From: Ferrovibrio terrae_A
Lineage (GTDB): Bacteria > Pseudomonadota > Alphaproteobacteria > Ferrovibrionales > Ferrovibrionaceae
Assembly: GCF_943372915.1 (NCBI RefSeq)
Contig: NZ_CALSAN010000015.1
Span: 39,097-103,096 of the forward strand
DNA: 64,000 nucleotides
Direction: 5' to 3'
In this document: positions 54,695 through 62,833 of the stretch, one piece after another
Position numbering within the stretch: the first letter of the stretch is position 1
Layout of the letters: each line of letters begins with the position of its first letter
Program-made: the position numbers and the translations under genes
Notes under the pieces: generated by a model
What the model was told of the DNA's origin: nothing
Database searches by the model: none
What the model saw: only the letters and a program-made list of their open reading frames with translations

Positions 54695-55579
54695 TCACAG
54701 GGTCTTCGGGTCGATCTTTTCGCGATAGCAGGCCGCCGTCAGGGTGTTCTGCAGCAGGCAGGCAATCGTCATCGGGCCGACGCCGCCGGGCACCGGGGTG
54801 ATGACACCGGCGACTTCGGCGGCGGAGGCGAAATGCACATCGCCGACCAGCCTGGTCTTGCCGTCCTCTTTCGGCACGCGGTTGATGCCGACATCGATCA
54901 CGGCGGCACCGGGCTTGATCCAGTCGCCGCGCACCAGCTCGGGCTTGCCGACGGCGGCGATGACGATATCGGCCTGGCGGCAGAGCGCGGGCAGATCTTT
55001 GCTGCGCGAATGGGCGATGGTCACCGTGGCATGGGCGGCCAGCAGCAAGGCTGCGACCGGGCGGCCGACCAGGATCGAGCGGCCGATCACCACCGCATTG
55101 GCGCCGGCCACCGGCACGCCCGCCTTTTCCAGCAGGATCATGCAGCCGAGCGGCGTGCAGGGGGTGAGCGCATCGATGCCCTGGTTGAGCTTGCCGGCAT
55201 TCACCGGATGCAGGCCATCGACATCCTTGCCCGGAGCGATCGCCTCGATGATCGCCTGGGTGTCGATCTGTTTCGGCAGCGGCATCTGCACCAGGATGCC
55301 ATCCACGGTCGGATCGGCATTCAGGGCGGCGATGATCTTCAGCAGGTCGGCTTGGCTGGTATTGCCCTCCAGCTTGATCTCGTTGGAGATCATGCCAGCC
55401 TCGCGGGTCTGGATGCCCTTGTTGCGCACATAGACCTCGCTGGCCGGATCGTCGCCAACCAGCACCACCGTCAGCCCCGGCAGCCGATCGGCGCGCGCCT
55501 GAAAGCGCTGCACCTTCGCCGCCACCTCGGCGCGCAACGCCGCCGCCACTGCCTTGCCATCGATCCGGGTTGCACTCAT
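54695..55579 (-). CDS. folD: Bifunctional methylenetetrahydrofolate dehydrogenase/cyclohydrolase
   Basis: 294 residues. Interconverts 5,10-methylene-THF and 10-formyl-THF with NADP. The signature PGLTVVLVGDDPASEVYVRNKGIQTREAGM carries the catalytic Lys, and the C-terminal PGGVGPMTIACLLQNT is present, as is the NADP-binding VIGRSILVGRPVAALLL. Its start lies 4 bases past the DUF167 stop. This is the conserved alphaproteobacterial yggT-DUF167-folD order. Confidence 0.96.
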   Translation of the reverse strand: MSATRIDGKAVAAALRAEVAAKVQRFQARADRLPGLTVVLVGDDPASEVYVRNKGIQTREAGMISNEIKLEGNTSQADLLKIIAALNADPTVDGILVQMPLPKQIDTQAIIEAIAPGKDVDGLHPVNAGKLNQGIDALTPCTPLGCMILLEKAGVPVAGANAVVIGRSILVGRPVAALLLAAHATVTIAHSRSKDLPALCRQADIVIAAVGKPELVRGDWIKPGAAVIDVGINRVPKEDGKTRLVGDVHFASAAEVAGVITPVPGGVGPMTIACLLQNTLTAACYREKIDPKTL

Positions 55580-55583
55580 CGGG

Positions 55584-55895
55584 TCACTCCTTCAGGACAA
55601 GCGCGGCGAGCCAGGGACGCAGCGCGCCATCGAGCGCGTCGGCCTCGCCGCTGATCAGAATCTGTTTATGCCGGTCGGTCTCGCCGGCCACCACGCTGAG
55701 CCGGCCGGGCGGCAGCTTCAGCTGCTTGGCCAGCAGCCGCAGCAGCGCATCATTGGCGCGGCCCTTCTCGGGCACGGCGGTGACCTTGGCCACCACTTCA
55801 ACCCCGCCATCGACGGTGGGCTTCAATCCGTCGATGCCGTCGCGGCTGGCCTTGGGGGTGAGCCGCACGAAGAGGCGGAGTCCCTCCGGTTGCAT
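55584..55895 (-). CDS. yggU: DUF167 (YggU) family protein
   Basis: 103 residues. The family landmarks RLTPKASRDGIDG and VPEKGRANDALLRLLAKQLKLPPGRLSVVAGETDRHKQILISG are present. Its function is not known. It sits between yggT and folD with spacings of 33 and 4 bases, as in many related genomes. Confidence 0.92.
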   Translation of the reverse strand: MQPEGLRLFVRLTPKASRDGIDGLKPTVDGGVEVVAKVTAVPEKGRANDALLRLLAKQLKLPPGRLSVVAGETDRHKQILISGEADALDGALRPWLAALVLKE

Positions 55896-55928
55896 GCGGT
55901 ATGGCTTCGGCGCGGTCAGCGGCGGCTC

Positions 55929-56219
55929 TTAGAGAACCAGTGGCGCGATGTCGTTCCGGATCAGCTGGCGCAGGAACAAGATTAGCAAGATCAAGACGAT
56001 GGGCGATATGTCGATGCCGCCCAGGTTGGGCAGGATGCGCCGGATCGGTCGCAGTACCGGTTCGGTGATGCGATAGAGGAAATCGCCAACCGCATAGACG
56101 AAGCGGTTTCGCGTATTGATCACGTTGAAGGCAATCAGCCAGCTCAGGATGGCCGAGGCAATCAGAACCCATGTGTAGAGTTCCAGGATGGTGTCTATCA
56201 GCCAGAACAGGGCATACAT
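55929..56219 (-). CDS. yggT: YggT family membrane protein
   Basis: 96 residues, two or three hydrophobic helices (FWLIDTILELYTWVLIASAILSWLIAF and ISPIVLILLILFLRQLI) around the conserved RITEPVLRPIRRILPN. The upstream frame to 56408 is not coding; ATG 56219 gives the normal length. Related proteins affect ion homeostasis or cell shape but have no settled role. First gene of the folD operon. Confidence 0.92.
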   Translation of the reverse strand: MYALFWLIDTILELYTWVLIASAILSWLIAFNVINTRNRFVYAVGDFLYRITEPVLRPIRRILPNLGGIDISPIVLILLILFLRQLIRNDIAPLVL

Positions 56220-56296
56220 CGGCGGCTTCGCGCTCCTCTGAGGGGCTGTTCGGGGCGGCCGGCAGACGCCATCGTCCCGGGTGATGCTGGGCCTGA

Positions 56297-56325
56297 GTGA
56301 TACTGGCAGGGCCGGCGAAACGCAA
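56297..56325 (-). promoter_or_regulatory. Possible promoter of the folD operon
   Basis: Minus-strand TTGCGT (56325-56320), 17-base spacer, TATCAC (56302-56297), 80 bases before the yggT ATG. Both boxes are average. The remaining 56326-56562 stretch shows no gene or RNA that I can support. Confidence 0.4.
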
Positions 56326-56562
56326 CCCGAGCAACCAGCAAAGGGAAGTTGATCACCCCGGAAACGCCGCCAAAAAGACGGGAAAACCATGGCAAAAGCG
56401 GGGTGCAACGGCTGGTAGTCGATCAGCCCCGGCGAACCGGAGCGAAAGGCGCCCCGGACGTTTCTGGGCGGTAGACAAAGCCGGGCCCGTTTGCTACTTG
56501 CTTGGCCGCCCGGCCCGGACCCTTGCGAGGTCCCGTTTTCGACCCGGCCGGCGCACCGGCTT

Positions 56563-56638
56563 GGGGCCGTAGCTCAGATGGGAGAGCGCCTCGTTCGCAA
56601 TGAGGAGGTCAGGGGTTCGATTCCCCTCGGCTCCACCA
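56563..56638 (+). tRNA. tRNA-Ala (anticodon CGC)
   Basis: A complete 76-base cloverleaf with encoded CCA. The anticodon loop TTCGCAA holds CGC on a CCTCG/TGAGG stem; T-loop GGTTCGATTCC and D-arm GTAGCTCAGATGGGAGAGC are canonical. The acceptor stem GGGGCCG/CGGCTCC contains the G3:U70 pair that marks alanine tRNAs. Confidence 0.95.
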
Positions 56639-56654
56639 ATTTTCCTGATCCGCC

Positions 56655-57230
56655 ATGGAAACCCCGGCTCTCTCCGACATCCCGCACACGGCCGCGCGCT
56701 TCAACGTGGTCGGCACCAGCGGCAGCGGCAAATCGGTGTTCAGCCGGCGGCTGGCGGAGATCCTGCGCGCGCCACATATCGAGATGGACCGGCTGTTCTG
56801 GCGCGCGCACTGGCAGCAGGCCCCCGAAGCCGAATTCCTCGCCGATCTGAAGGCGGCGCTCGACGCCCCGTGCTGGGTGCTGGATGGCAACTATTCCCGC
56901 AGCATCCCGGTCAAATGGGCGAATGTCGATGTCGTGATCTGGCTCGACTATCCCTTCACTGTCACCGTCACGCAGGCCGTGTTGCGCGCCATACAACGGG
57001 CATGGCGCAAACAGGAACTCTGGCCCGGCACCGGCAACCGCGAATCCTTCCATCAGACTTTCTTCAGCCGCCAATCAATTCTGTGGTGGACGATCAAGAC
57101 CTTTGCCAAGCACCGCCGCAATTATGAAGCCCTGATGGCAAATCCGGACTTCGCCCATATCCGTTTCATCCGGCTGCGCCGCCGCAGGGCGGCGGAAGCC
57201 TTTCTGAACCAGCTGCAGCAGGCGCGCTGA
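56655..57230 (+). CDS. P-loop nucleotide kinase-like protein
   Basis: 191 residues. Walker A VVGTSGSGKSVFSRRLAEIL at residue 18, then a short helix and HIEMDRLFWRAHWQQ, WVLDGNYSR, VVIWLDYPF, patterns of the adenylate/shikimate-kinase-like FlaR group that bind a small alcohol or nucleotide. Late basic helix WWTIKTFAKHRRNYEALM. No specific substrate can be inferred. It begins 16 bases after the tRNA and may be cotranscribed. The next gene is convergent. Confidence 0.82.
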   Translation: METPALSDIPHTAARFNVVGTSGSGKSVFSRRLAEILRAPHIEMDRLFWRAHWQQAPEAEFLADLKAALDAPCWVLDGNYSRSIPVKWANVDVVIWLDYPFTVTVTQAVLRAIQRAWRKQELWPGTGNRESFHQTFFSRQSILWWTIKTFAKHRRNYEALMANPDFAHIRFIRLRRRRAAEAFLNQLQQAR

Positions 57231-57239
57231 CGGGGTCGC

Positions 57240-58217
57240 TCACCCGATCTCGAGCACCACATTGCCGGCGGCGCCCTGCTCCACCGCTTCATGCGCCTGC
57301 ACGATCTGCGCAAGCGGAAACTTTGCCGCGATCCGCGTGACCAGCTTGCCCGCCTGCAGGATCGCATCCAGATCGGCAAGGGCCGCGCGGCGGTCTTCCG
57401 CCGTCAGCTCGTAGACGACGAAGAAGCGCAGGCTGAGCCCGCGGAACAGCAGGTCGCGGAACGGGATCGGCACGTCGCCCATGGCATTGGAGCCATAACA
57501 GACCAGCGTGCCATGCGGCGCCAGCACGCCCTTGGCCAGCAGCGGCGCGGTGGAGGAAAGGTCCATGTCGATGATCGCATCGACACCACGGCCATCGGTG
57601 AGCGCCGCGATCTTTGCCGCGACATCCTCGCTCTTGTAATCGATCACATCCGCAGCACCCGCCGCGCGCGCGGTGGCGGCCCGCGCGGCAGAGGCCGTGC
57701 CGATCACGCGCAGGCCGCGCGATGCGGCGATCTGCGTCACGTAATGCCCCACGGCCGAGGCCGCGCCGGTCACCAGCACGGATTGCGCCCCCGCAGCCTG
57801 GGCCAGCCGCAGGGCATGGATGGCGGTGAGCGCGGGAATGCCGAAACAGGCGGCGGTGTTGAAATCCACCGCATCGGGCAACGGCACGGCCTGCGCTGCG
57901 GGCAGCGCGATATACTCCGCCGCCGTACCGAGCGGCCGCTGCCACTGGCCGTTCCAGATCCACACGCGCTGGCCGACTTTCGTGGCCGCATCCACGCCGG
58001 CGCCCACCGCCGCGATCACACCGGCGCCATCGCTGTGCGGCACCACCAGCGGCCAGGCGAGTGGCCGGCCGCGCCGGCTTTTCACATCCGATGGATTGAC
58101 GCCGGAGCTGTGCAGCCGCACCAGCACCTCGCCGGCAGCCGGCTGCGGTGTCGGCTGTTCGCCCACCACCAGCACGTCTTTCGCCTCGCCGTTTTTTGTG
58201 TACCAGGCCGCTTTCAT
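57240..58217 (-). CDS. NADPH:quinone reductase-like MDR oxidoreductase
   Basis: 325 residues from ATG 58217 (MKAAWYTKNGEAKDVLVVGEQPT). GroES domain with SGVNPSDVKSRRGRPLAWP and VPHSDGAGVIAAVG, and a Rossmann fold with VLVTGAASAVGHYVTQIAASRG, where the second Gly of GXXGXXG-like turn is Ala. No zinc ligands. A paralogue at 16716 shares the type. Its start lies 20 bases after the DUF35 gene, so it belongs to the same transcript as the thiolase-like gene. Confidence 0.9.
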   Translation of the reverse strand: MKAAWYTKNGEAKDVLVVGEQPTPQPAAGEVLVRLHSSGVNPSDVKSRRGRPLAWPLVVPHSDGAGVIAAVGAGVDAATKVGQRVWIWNGQWQRPLGTAAEYIALPAAQAVPLPDAVDFNTAACFGIPALTAIHALRLAQAAGAQSVLVTGAASAVGHYVTQIAASRGLRVIGTASAARAATARAAGAADVIDYKSEDVAAKIAALTDGRGVDAIIDMDLSSTAPLLAKGVLAPHGTLVCYGSNAMGDVPIPFRDLLFRGLSLRFFVVYELTAEDRRAALADLDAILQAGKLVTRIAAKFPLAQIVQAHEAVEQGAAGNVVLEIG

Positions 58218-58237
58218 GCTCGCTCCATCCCTGTTGC

Positions 58238-58618
58238 TCAGACCGGCCTGAACACCGGGATCACCCGGCCGTCCGCCAGCGTCTTGAAATCCACTGTCAC
58301 CGCCATGCCGATGCGGATGGCGTCGAAATCGCAGTCGACGATGTTGGTCATCATGCTTGGGCCTTCGGCCAGTGTCACATAGGCGATGGCATAGGGCTCG
58401 GGCACGCGGCGCATGATGCTGAAGCTGTAGATGGTGCCGCGCCCCTCGCCCGCCTGCCACACGGTTTTGTCGCTGAAGCAGAAGGGACAGAGGCTGCGCG
58501 GATACCAGTGCACCTCGCCGCAGGCTTCGCAGCGCTTGACCAGGAAGCGCCGCTCGCGGCAGGCCTGCCAGAAGGGCTCGGTCTCGGGATTGGACGGCAG
58601 CGCCAGCGTCTCGGCCAT
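58238..58618 (-). CDS. Zn-ribbon/OB-fold (DUF35) acyl-CoA-associated protein
   Basis: 126 residues. The rubredoxin-like zinc ribbon CEACGEVHWYPRSLCPFC has four Cys in CXXC pairs; the OB fold follows (GTIYSFSIMRRVPEPYAIAYVTLAEGP). DUF35 proteins pair with thiolase-like or SCP-x-like partners and scaffold acyl-CoA substrates, as in ChsH2/Ltp2 steroid aldolase. The thiolase-like gene stops 5 bases before it, so they likely form one complex. The upstream open frame to 59347 is shadow. Confidence 0.88.
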   Translation of the reverse strand: MAETLALPSNPETEPFWQACRERRFLVKRCEACGEVHWYPRSLCPFCFSDKTVWQAGEGRGTIYSFSIMRRVPEPYAIAYVTLAEGPSMMTNIVDCDFDAIRIGMAVTVDFKTLADGRVIPVFRPV

Positions 58619-58623
58619 GCGAC

Positions 58624-59793
58624 TTACTCCCGTTCCAGGATGAGGGTGGCGCTGCCATGCCGGGTGCCGAGCGAGCCGCCGGTGCCCTGGGCCAGCGCCA
58701 GGTCGCAGTTTGGCACCTGCACCTTCGGATGCGCCTCGCCACGCAGCTGCCGCACCGCCTCGATCACCTTGGTCATGCCGCCGCGATTGGCCGGATGGTT
58801 GTTGCACAGCCCGCCGCCATCGGTGTTGAACGGCAGCTTGCCCACGCCGGAGATCAGGTTGCCATCGGCCACGAAGGCCCCGCCGCGGCCCTTTTCGCAA
58901 AAGCCGAGGTCTTCCAGCTGCATCAGCACGGTGATGGTGAAGCTGTCGTAGATCGAGGCGTATTTGATATCGGCGGGTGTGACGCCGGCTTCGGCAAAGG
59001 CTGCCGGGCCGGACCAGCGCGCACCGGAATAGGTGAGATCGATCTTGCCGCCCATCTGGTGCTTGGGCGCCTCGCCGGCACCACGCAGCCGCACGCGCGG
59101 CCGTTTCAGGCTGCGTGCGATTTCGGGCCGCACCACCACCAGCGCGCCGCCGCCATCGCTGATGACGCAGCAATCCAGCCGATGCAATGGATCGGCGATC
59201 AACGGCGAGTTGACCACATCCTGCACCGTCACCACCTCGCGCAGCATGGCATGCTCGTTCCACTGCGCATGCTGCGACGCCGCCACCTTGATCCAGGCGA
59301 GCTGTTCCGCCGTGGTGCCATACTCGTGCATGTGGCGCATGGCGCACATGGCATACATGTTCACCACGGTGGGGTTATAGAAATGCTCGAACGGCACGTC
59401 GGGGGCGGCGGCGTTCCACACCCGTGGCGCCGTGCCGGTGGCCATGCCTTCGCTGCGCGGCCGGCCAGCCAGCGTGATCAGCGCGACATTGCATTTGCCC
59501 GCCGCAATCGCCTGCGCCGCATGCGAAACATGAATCAGGTAGGACGAGCCGCCGGTATCGGTGGAATCGACATGGCGCAGCGTCAGCCCCATATAGTCGG
59601 CCATGCTGAGGGGGCCGAGGCCCGGCGCATCGCCGGCACAGAAATAGCCGTCGACGTCGTCTTTGCTCAGGCCCGCATCGTCCAGCGCGCCCTTCGCCAC
59701 TTCGGCATGCAGCTGCGCCAGCGAGAGATCGGTGGCCTTGCGGGTGGGATGTTCAAAGGCGCCGGCGATATAGGCCTGGTTGCGGATCGACAT
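58624..59793 (-). CDS. Thiolase-fold protein without the usual catalytic Cys
   Basis: 389 residues, two thiolase halves. Where classical thiolases have the nucleophilic Cys the segment reads STDTGGSSYLIHVSHAAQA, that is Ser-Ser instead of Cys-Ala/Ser; the C-terminal CNNHPANRGG and TGGSLGTRHG are present. This is the pattern of SCP-x/lipid-transfer and Ltp2-like retro-aldolases, which cooperate with DUF35 partners, as the adjacent gene supplies. Likely acts on a CoA thioester side chain; substrate unknown. First gene of the three-gene operon. Confidence 0.88.
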   Translation of the reverse strand: MSIRNQAYIAGAFEHPTRKATDLSLAQLHAEVAKGALDDAGLSKDDVDGYFCAGDAPGLGPLSMADYMGLTLRHVDSTDTGGSSYLIHVSHAAQAIAAGKCNVALITLAGRPRSEGMATGTAPRVWNAAAPDVPFEHFYNPTVVNMYAMCAMRHMHEYGTTAEQLAWIKVAASQHAQWNEHAMLREVVTVQDVVNSPLIADPLHRLDCCVISDGGGALVVVRPEIARSLKRPRVRLRGAGEAPKHQMGGKIDLTYSGARWSGPAAFAEAGVTPADIKYASIYDSFTITVLMQLEDLGFCEKGRGGAFVADGNLISGVGKLPFNTDGGGLCNNHPANRGGMTKVIEAVRQLRGEAHPKVQVPNCDLALAQGTGGSLGTRHGSATLILERE

Positions 59794-59877
59794 CGGCGCG
59801 GCGCCCTCATGCGTTTCTTGTCCCGGGCACCAGTGTAAGCATTTGGCCGGCGGGGAAAAGCCGCGGCCGATAGCGCT

Positions 59878-60417
59878 TTATGCGGCTGGCTTGCGCCCGA
59901 GCCAGACGGTTGCACTGGGGCCCTCGCCAAAATGTTGTCGCCGCTGCGTCATCTCGGGCAATGGCGTCAGGGGCGTATAGATCAGCAGCAGCGCCGCGCC
60001 GGTCTCGGTGCGGGTCGGCAGTCCAAGCCGGCCGATATCGGCCGCGCCGCTTTCAAACAATAGCCGTGCGGTGTACCAGACCGGGATGCCCTCATCCAGG
60101 GCACGGTGAATCACCGCATAGCGTGCGGCCCGCACCTCGGGCGTGGCATAGTTCAGCACCATGCCGCCGCGCGGATTGCCGCGAAACAGGAAAGCCAGTT
60201 CCTCGCCCACCACGCCATAGGTGAGATTGCGCTCAGCATCACGGCGGAAGGTCATGGTCCAGGGCAGCATGGCTGGCGGCACCTTCGCCGGCGCAATCGC
60301 ATGCAGGTCGGGCAGCAGATCATCGCCACACAGCGCCCGCCAGTGCTGCAGCAATGGCAGGGCCGGTGCGGGCAGCACTGCATCCGGCGCCACCACGATG
60401 TCCATGCCCGCAGACAC
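59878..60417 (-). CDS. PAS_5-type protein, downstream of a tandem pair
   Basis: 179 residues from GTG 60417, supported by GAGGT upstream; ATG 60405 is the alternative, four codons shorter. The sequence LPLLQHWRALCGDDLLPDLHAIAPAKVPPAMLPWTMTFRRDAERNLTYGVVGEELAFLF follows the PAS_5 order of an opening helix, a LP-containing strand pair and a core GEE..LF motif, ending with ALLLIYTPLTPLPEM. It starts 2 bases after the stop of the preceding PAS gene, so the two are coupled. No output domain. Confidence 0.65.
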   Translation of the reverse strand: MSAGMDIVVAPDAVLPAPALPLLQHWRALCGDDLLPDLHAIAPAKVPPAMLPWTMTFRRDAERNLTYGVVGEELAFLFRGNPRGGMVLNYATPEVRAARYAVIHRALDEGIPVWYTARLLFESGAADIGRLGLPTRTETGAALLLIYTPLTPLPEMTQRRQHFGEGPSATVWLGRKPAA

Positions 60418-60419
60418 GG

Positions 60420-60968
60420 CTAGACGACCTCGAAGGGATCGTGCTCCACCTTGATGCCCGGCGCGGGCGGCAGCATGCGGATCGGGCCGGCGCGGTCGTC
60501 GGAGGCGCGCAGGGTCTCGACCACGATGACGCATTCCACCGCGGTGGCGCCATCGGCCAGCGGCATCACCAGGCGTTCGGCGGTGACAATATTCTCGGGG
60601 TCGCCGGCGGTAAGCCCGGGCAGCGTATAGACACTGCGGCAATAGAGCGGCTTGCGGCGCTGGATCAGCTCGGCCAGCAGGTCGCGCATATGGCGCATAT
60701 AGGCGGGATCGGTGAGCGCGCCGAAGGCTTTCGCATCCATGCCCTCGGGCATTTCGCGGAACCAGCGCGCGATCTCCGTGCCGCAGAGCTTCAGACGGCC
60801 GAGATCGAAATTGCCGCGCGTGGTCTCGGCGATCAGCAGATGCGGCAGGATGATGCGCGGAATCGTCGCCACATCCAGCAGGCGGATATCGGGAATGTTG
60901 ACCGGCATCGGCAGGGTGCGCCAGAAGTCGCGCGCCGCCTTCAACACCGGATTGGCCTCGATGATCAT
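60420..60968 (-). CDS. PAS_5-type sensor-domain protein, upstream of a tandem pair
   Basis: 182 residues (MIIEANPVLKAARDFWRTLPMPVNIPDIRLLDVATIPRIILPHLLIAET). Same fold type as the proteins at 15427, 23975 and 59878: an N-terminal helix, then IPDIRLLDVATIPRIILPHLLIAETTRGNFDLGRLKLCGTEIARWF as the PAS core, and a late GATAVECVIVVETLR strand. The two tandem genes may form a heterodimer. It lies upstream of a 417-base stretch with tandem repeats. Confidence 0.65.
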   Translation of the reverse strand: MIIEANPVLKAARDFWRTLPMPVNIPDIRLLDVATIPRIILPHLLIAETTRGNFDLGRLKLCGTEIARWFREMPEGMDAKAFGALTDPAYMRHMRDLLAELIQRRKPLYCRSVYTLPGLTAGDPENIVTAERLVMPLADGATAVECVIVVETLRASDDRAGPIRMLPPAPGIKVEHDPFEVV

Positions 60969-61202
60969 TGGCCGTCCTGAACAGCAATCGGGAGGCCAGC
61001 TTATGCCGAAAGCGAAGCGCGAGCGTTAGGTTGAGATTCGGATATGGGGCGCCGGCCTTTCGCATCTGCGAGACAGTTGCAGACTGTGGCGCCATTGCCA
61101 CGGATCACACCCACGCTGCAGCCCTGGCTTGATCGGCCGGACACAGCGCTCATATCGAAGGATTGCCGCTGTTGCCCATCGTGAATCTGTCGTCGCAGCC
61201 AT

Positions 61203-61305
61203 TGGATCGAACCGGATCGCATGGGATCGCATTGGCTTCTCTTGGATCACATTGGCCTCCAATCGGCTTCCCTTGGCTCTGAATGGGATCGCCCTGGCCG
61301 CGCAT
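61203..61305. repeat. Degenerate 20-21-bp tandem repeat, five units
   Basis: Units 61285-61305, 61264-61284 and 61243-61263 are 21 bases; 61223-61242 and 61203-61222 are 20. Read on the minus strand they share AT-N-(G)-AGGCCAA-N-GATCC with variation. The run lies in the 417 bases between the PAS genes and phaZ and gives only short chance frames on either strand; I see no gene there. Confidence 0.8.
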
Positions 61306-61385
61306 GGGCCTGGCCCGGCGCCGCATCGGCGCCAAGTTGTATCGTTAAATCAATCGCTTGCCGGAAAACGCGCCGCCGTGGGCGG

Positions 61386-62615
61386 TTATTCCATCGCCAG
61401 AATGGTGTTTTTCACCAGCGGGTAGATCTGGCTGTTCCAGCGCTTGCCGCTGAACACGCCGTAATGGCCGACGCCGGCCTGCAGATGATGCCGCTTCATA
61501 TAGGGCTTGATGCCGGTGCACAGGTCATGCGCCGCCACCGTCTGGCCGATGGCGCAGATATCGTCGCGCTCGCCTTCCACGGTGAGCAGGGCGGTTTTCT
61601 TGATCAGTTTGGGATTCACCAGCTTGCCGCGATGCATCAGCTCGCCGGTGGCCAGCCGATGCTGCTGGAACACCCATTCCACCGTTTCGAGATAGAAATC
61701 GGCATCCAGGTCCAGCACGGCGAAATACTCGTCGTAGAAATCCTTGGTCTTGGTCGCCTGCGCGATGTCGCCCTTCCACAGATTCTGGAACAGCTCGACA
61801 TGCGCCTTCACATGGCGGTCCATGTTCATGCTCATGAAAGCCGTGAGCTGGATGAAGCCGGGATAGACGCGGCGGCCAACACCGGGCAGGCCGGGCGGCA
61901 CGGTGGCGATCAGCTTCTCGCGGAACCACTCGATCGGGTGTTCCTTGGCAAGATCGTTCACCTTGGTCGGATTCATCCGCGTGTCGATCGGGCCGGCCAT
62001 CAGCGTCATCGAGCGCGGCGCGGCCTTGTTCTTCTCTTCCGCCATCACGGCCGCCGCGGTCAGCGCCTGCACACAGGGCTGGCACACCGCCACCATATGG
62101 GCGCCGGGGCCGATCACCTCGAGGAACCGGATCAGGTGATCGACATAATCCTCAAAGCCGAAACGGCCGGCCGAGAGCGGTACATCGCGGGCATTGTGCC
62201 AGTCGGTGATATAGACATCGTGATCCGGCAGCATGGTGGCCACCGTGTCGCGCAGCAGGGTGGCGAAATGGCCCGACAGCGGCGCGATCACCAGCACGCG
62301 CGGCTGCACGCCGATCCGCGCCTGCGCCGCCTCGTCGAGATCCTTGCGGAAATGCAGCAGGGTGCCGAAGGGGGTCACATGCGCCGGTTCTTCCACCACC
62401 GGCACCTCGCGGTTGCCGACCCGCACGCTGTCGATGTGATACGGCGGGCGGCCGTGGCTGAGGCCGGCGCGGGCCACCATTTCGGTGGCCGCGGCAAAAC
62501 CGCGCAGGAACGGGTTGCTGCCGGCGGCCTGCTGCAGGCCGGGCAAGGCCTGTTCGGCCAGCGCCCGCAGGGGCGCCATCAGGTTGGCTTGGGTCTGGTA
62601 GGCCAGATACATCAT
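61386..62615 (-). CDS. phaZ: Intracellular polyhydroxyalkanoate depolymerase
   Basis: 409 residues from ATG 62615 (MMYLAYQTQANLMAPLRALAE). The depolymerase catalytic Cys appears in MVAVCQPCVQALTAAA, the elbow of i-PhaZ enzymes, with the Asp near ERDDICAIGQ and the His in GVGHYGVFSGKRW. No signal peptide, so it acts on internal PHB granules. The upstream frame to 62846 is antisense. No phaC or phasin is in the window. Confidence 0.93.
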   Translation of the reverse strand: MMYLAYQTQANLMAPLRALAEQALPGLQQAAGSNPFLRGFAAATEMVARAGLSHGRPPYHIDSVRVGNREVPVVEEPAHVTPFGTLLHFRKDLDEAAQARIGVQPRVLVIAPLSGHFATLLRDTVATMLPDHDVYITDWHNARDVPLSAGRFGFEDYVDHLIRFLEVIGPGAHMVAVCQPCVQALTAAAVMAEEKNKAAPRSMTLMAGPIDTRMNPTKVNDLAKEHPIEWFREKLIATVPPGLPGVGRRVYPGFIQLTAFMSMNMDRHVKAHVELFQNLWKGDIAQATKTKDFYDEYFAVLDLDADFYLETVEWVFQQHRLATGELMHRGKLVNPKLIKKTALLTVEGERDDICAIGQTVAAHDLCTGIKPYMKRHHLQAGVGHYGVFSGKRWNSQIYPLVKNTILAME

Positions 62616-62762
62616 GAAATCTGAGCGGCGAGGGCCATTGCTGGAGTATTCTGGAGCTGCGTGTTCTGGAGCTGTTGCGTCTTGGCTGGTCCCGGCTGGA
62701 GGCCGCCCTCCCCCCTGGAGTGCGAAAATGCCGGCCCGCCGCCTTATCGCTAAAAAAGCTAA

Positions 62763-62778
62763 TGCAGTTTGTGCTGCA
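62763..62778. promoter_or_regulatory. TGCAG-N6-CTGCA inverted repeat upstream of phaZ
   Basis: TGCAG (62763-62767), six bases, CTGCA (62774-62778), about 150 bases before the phaZ ATG and 56 bases before the divergent GST. TGC-rich inverted repeats of this type are the binding sites of the PHB-responsive repressor PhaR in related bacteria; direct evidence is lacking here. Confidence 0.4.
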
Positions 62779-62833
62779 ATGCGAGATATATGTAGCAGAC
62801 TAAAGTCTGGGGACCTATGGGGGACGCCGGCGG

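Noticed and set aside
58218..58742. N-terminal extension of the quinone reductase frame up to 58742
   Set aside because: The extension overlaps the DUF35 gene in another frame, and the protein begins normally at MKAAWYTKNG.
61129..61425. Frame of 98 codons on the plus strand across the 21-bp tandem repeat, and a 61-codon frame opposite
   Set aside because: The 7-residue period is a direct consequence of the 21-base repeat; there is no ribosome-binding site and no homologous domain, so it is treated as noncoding.
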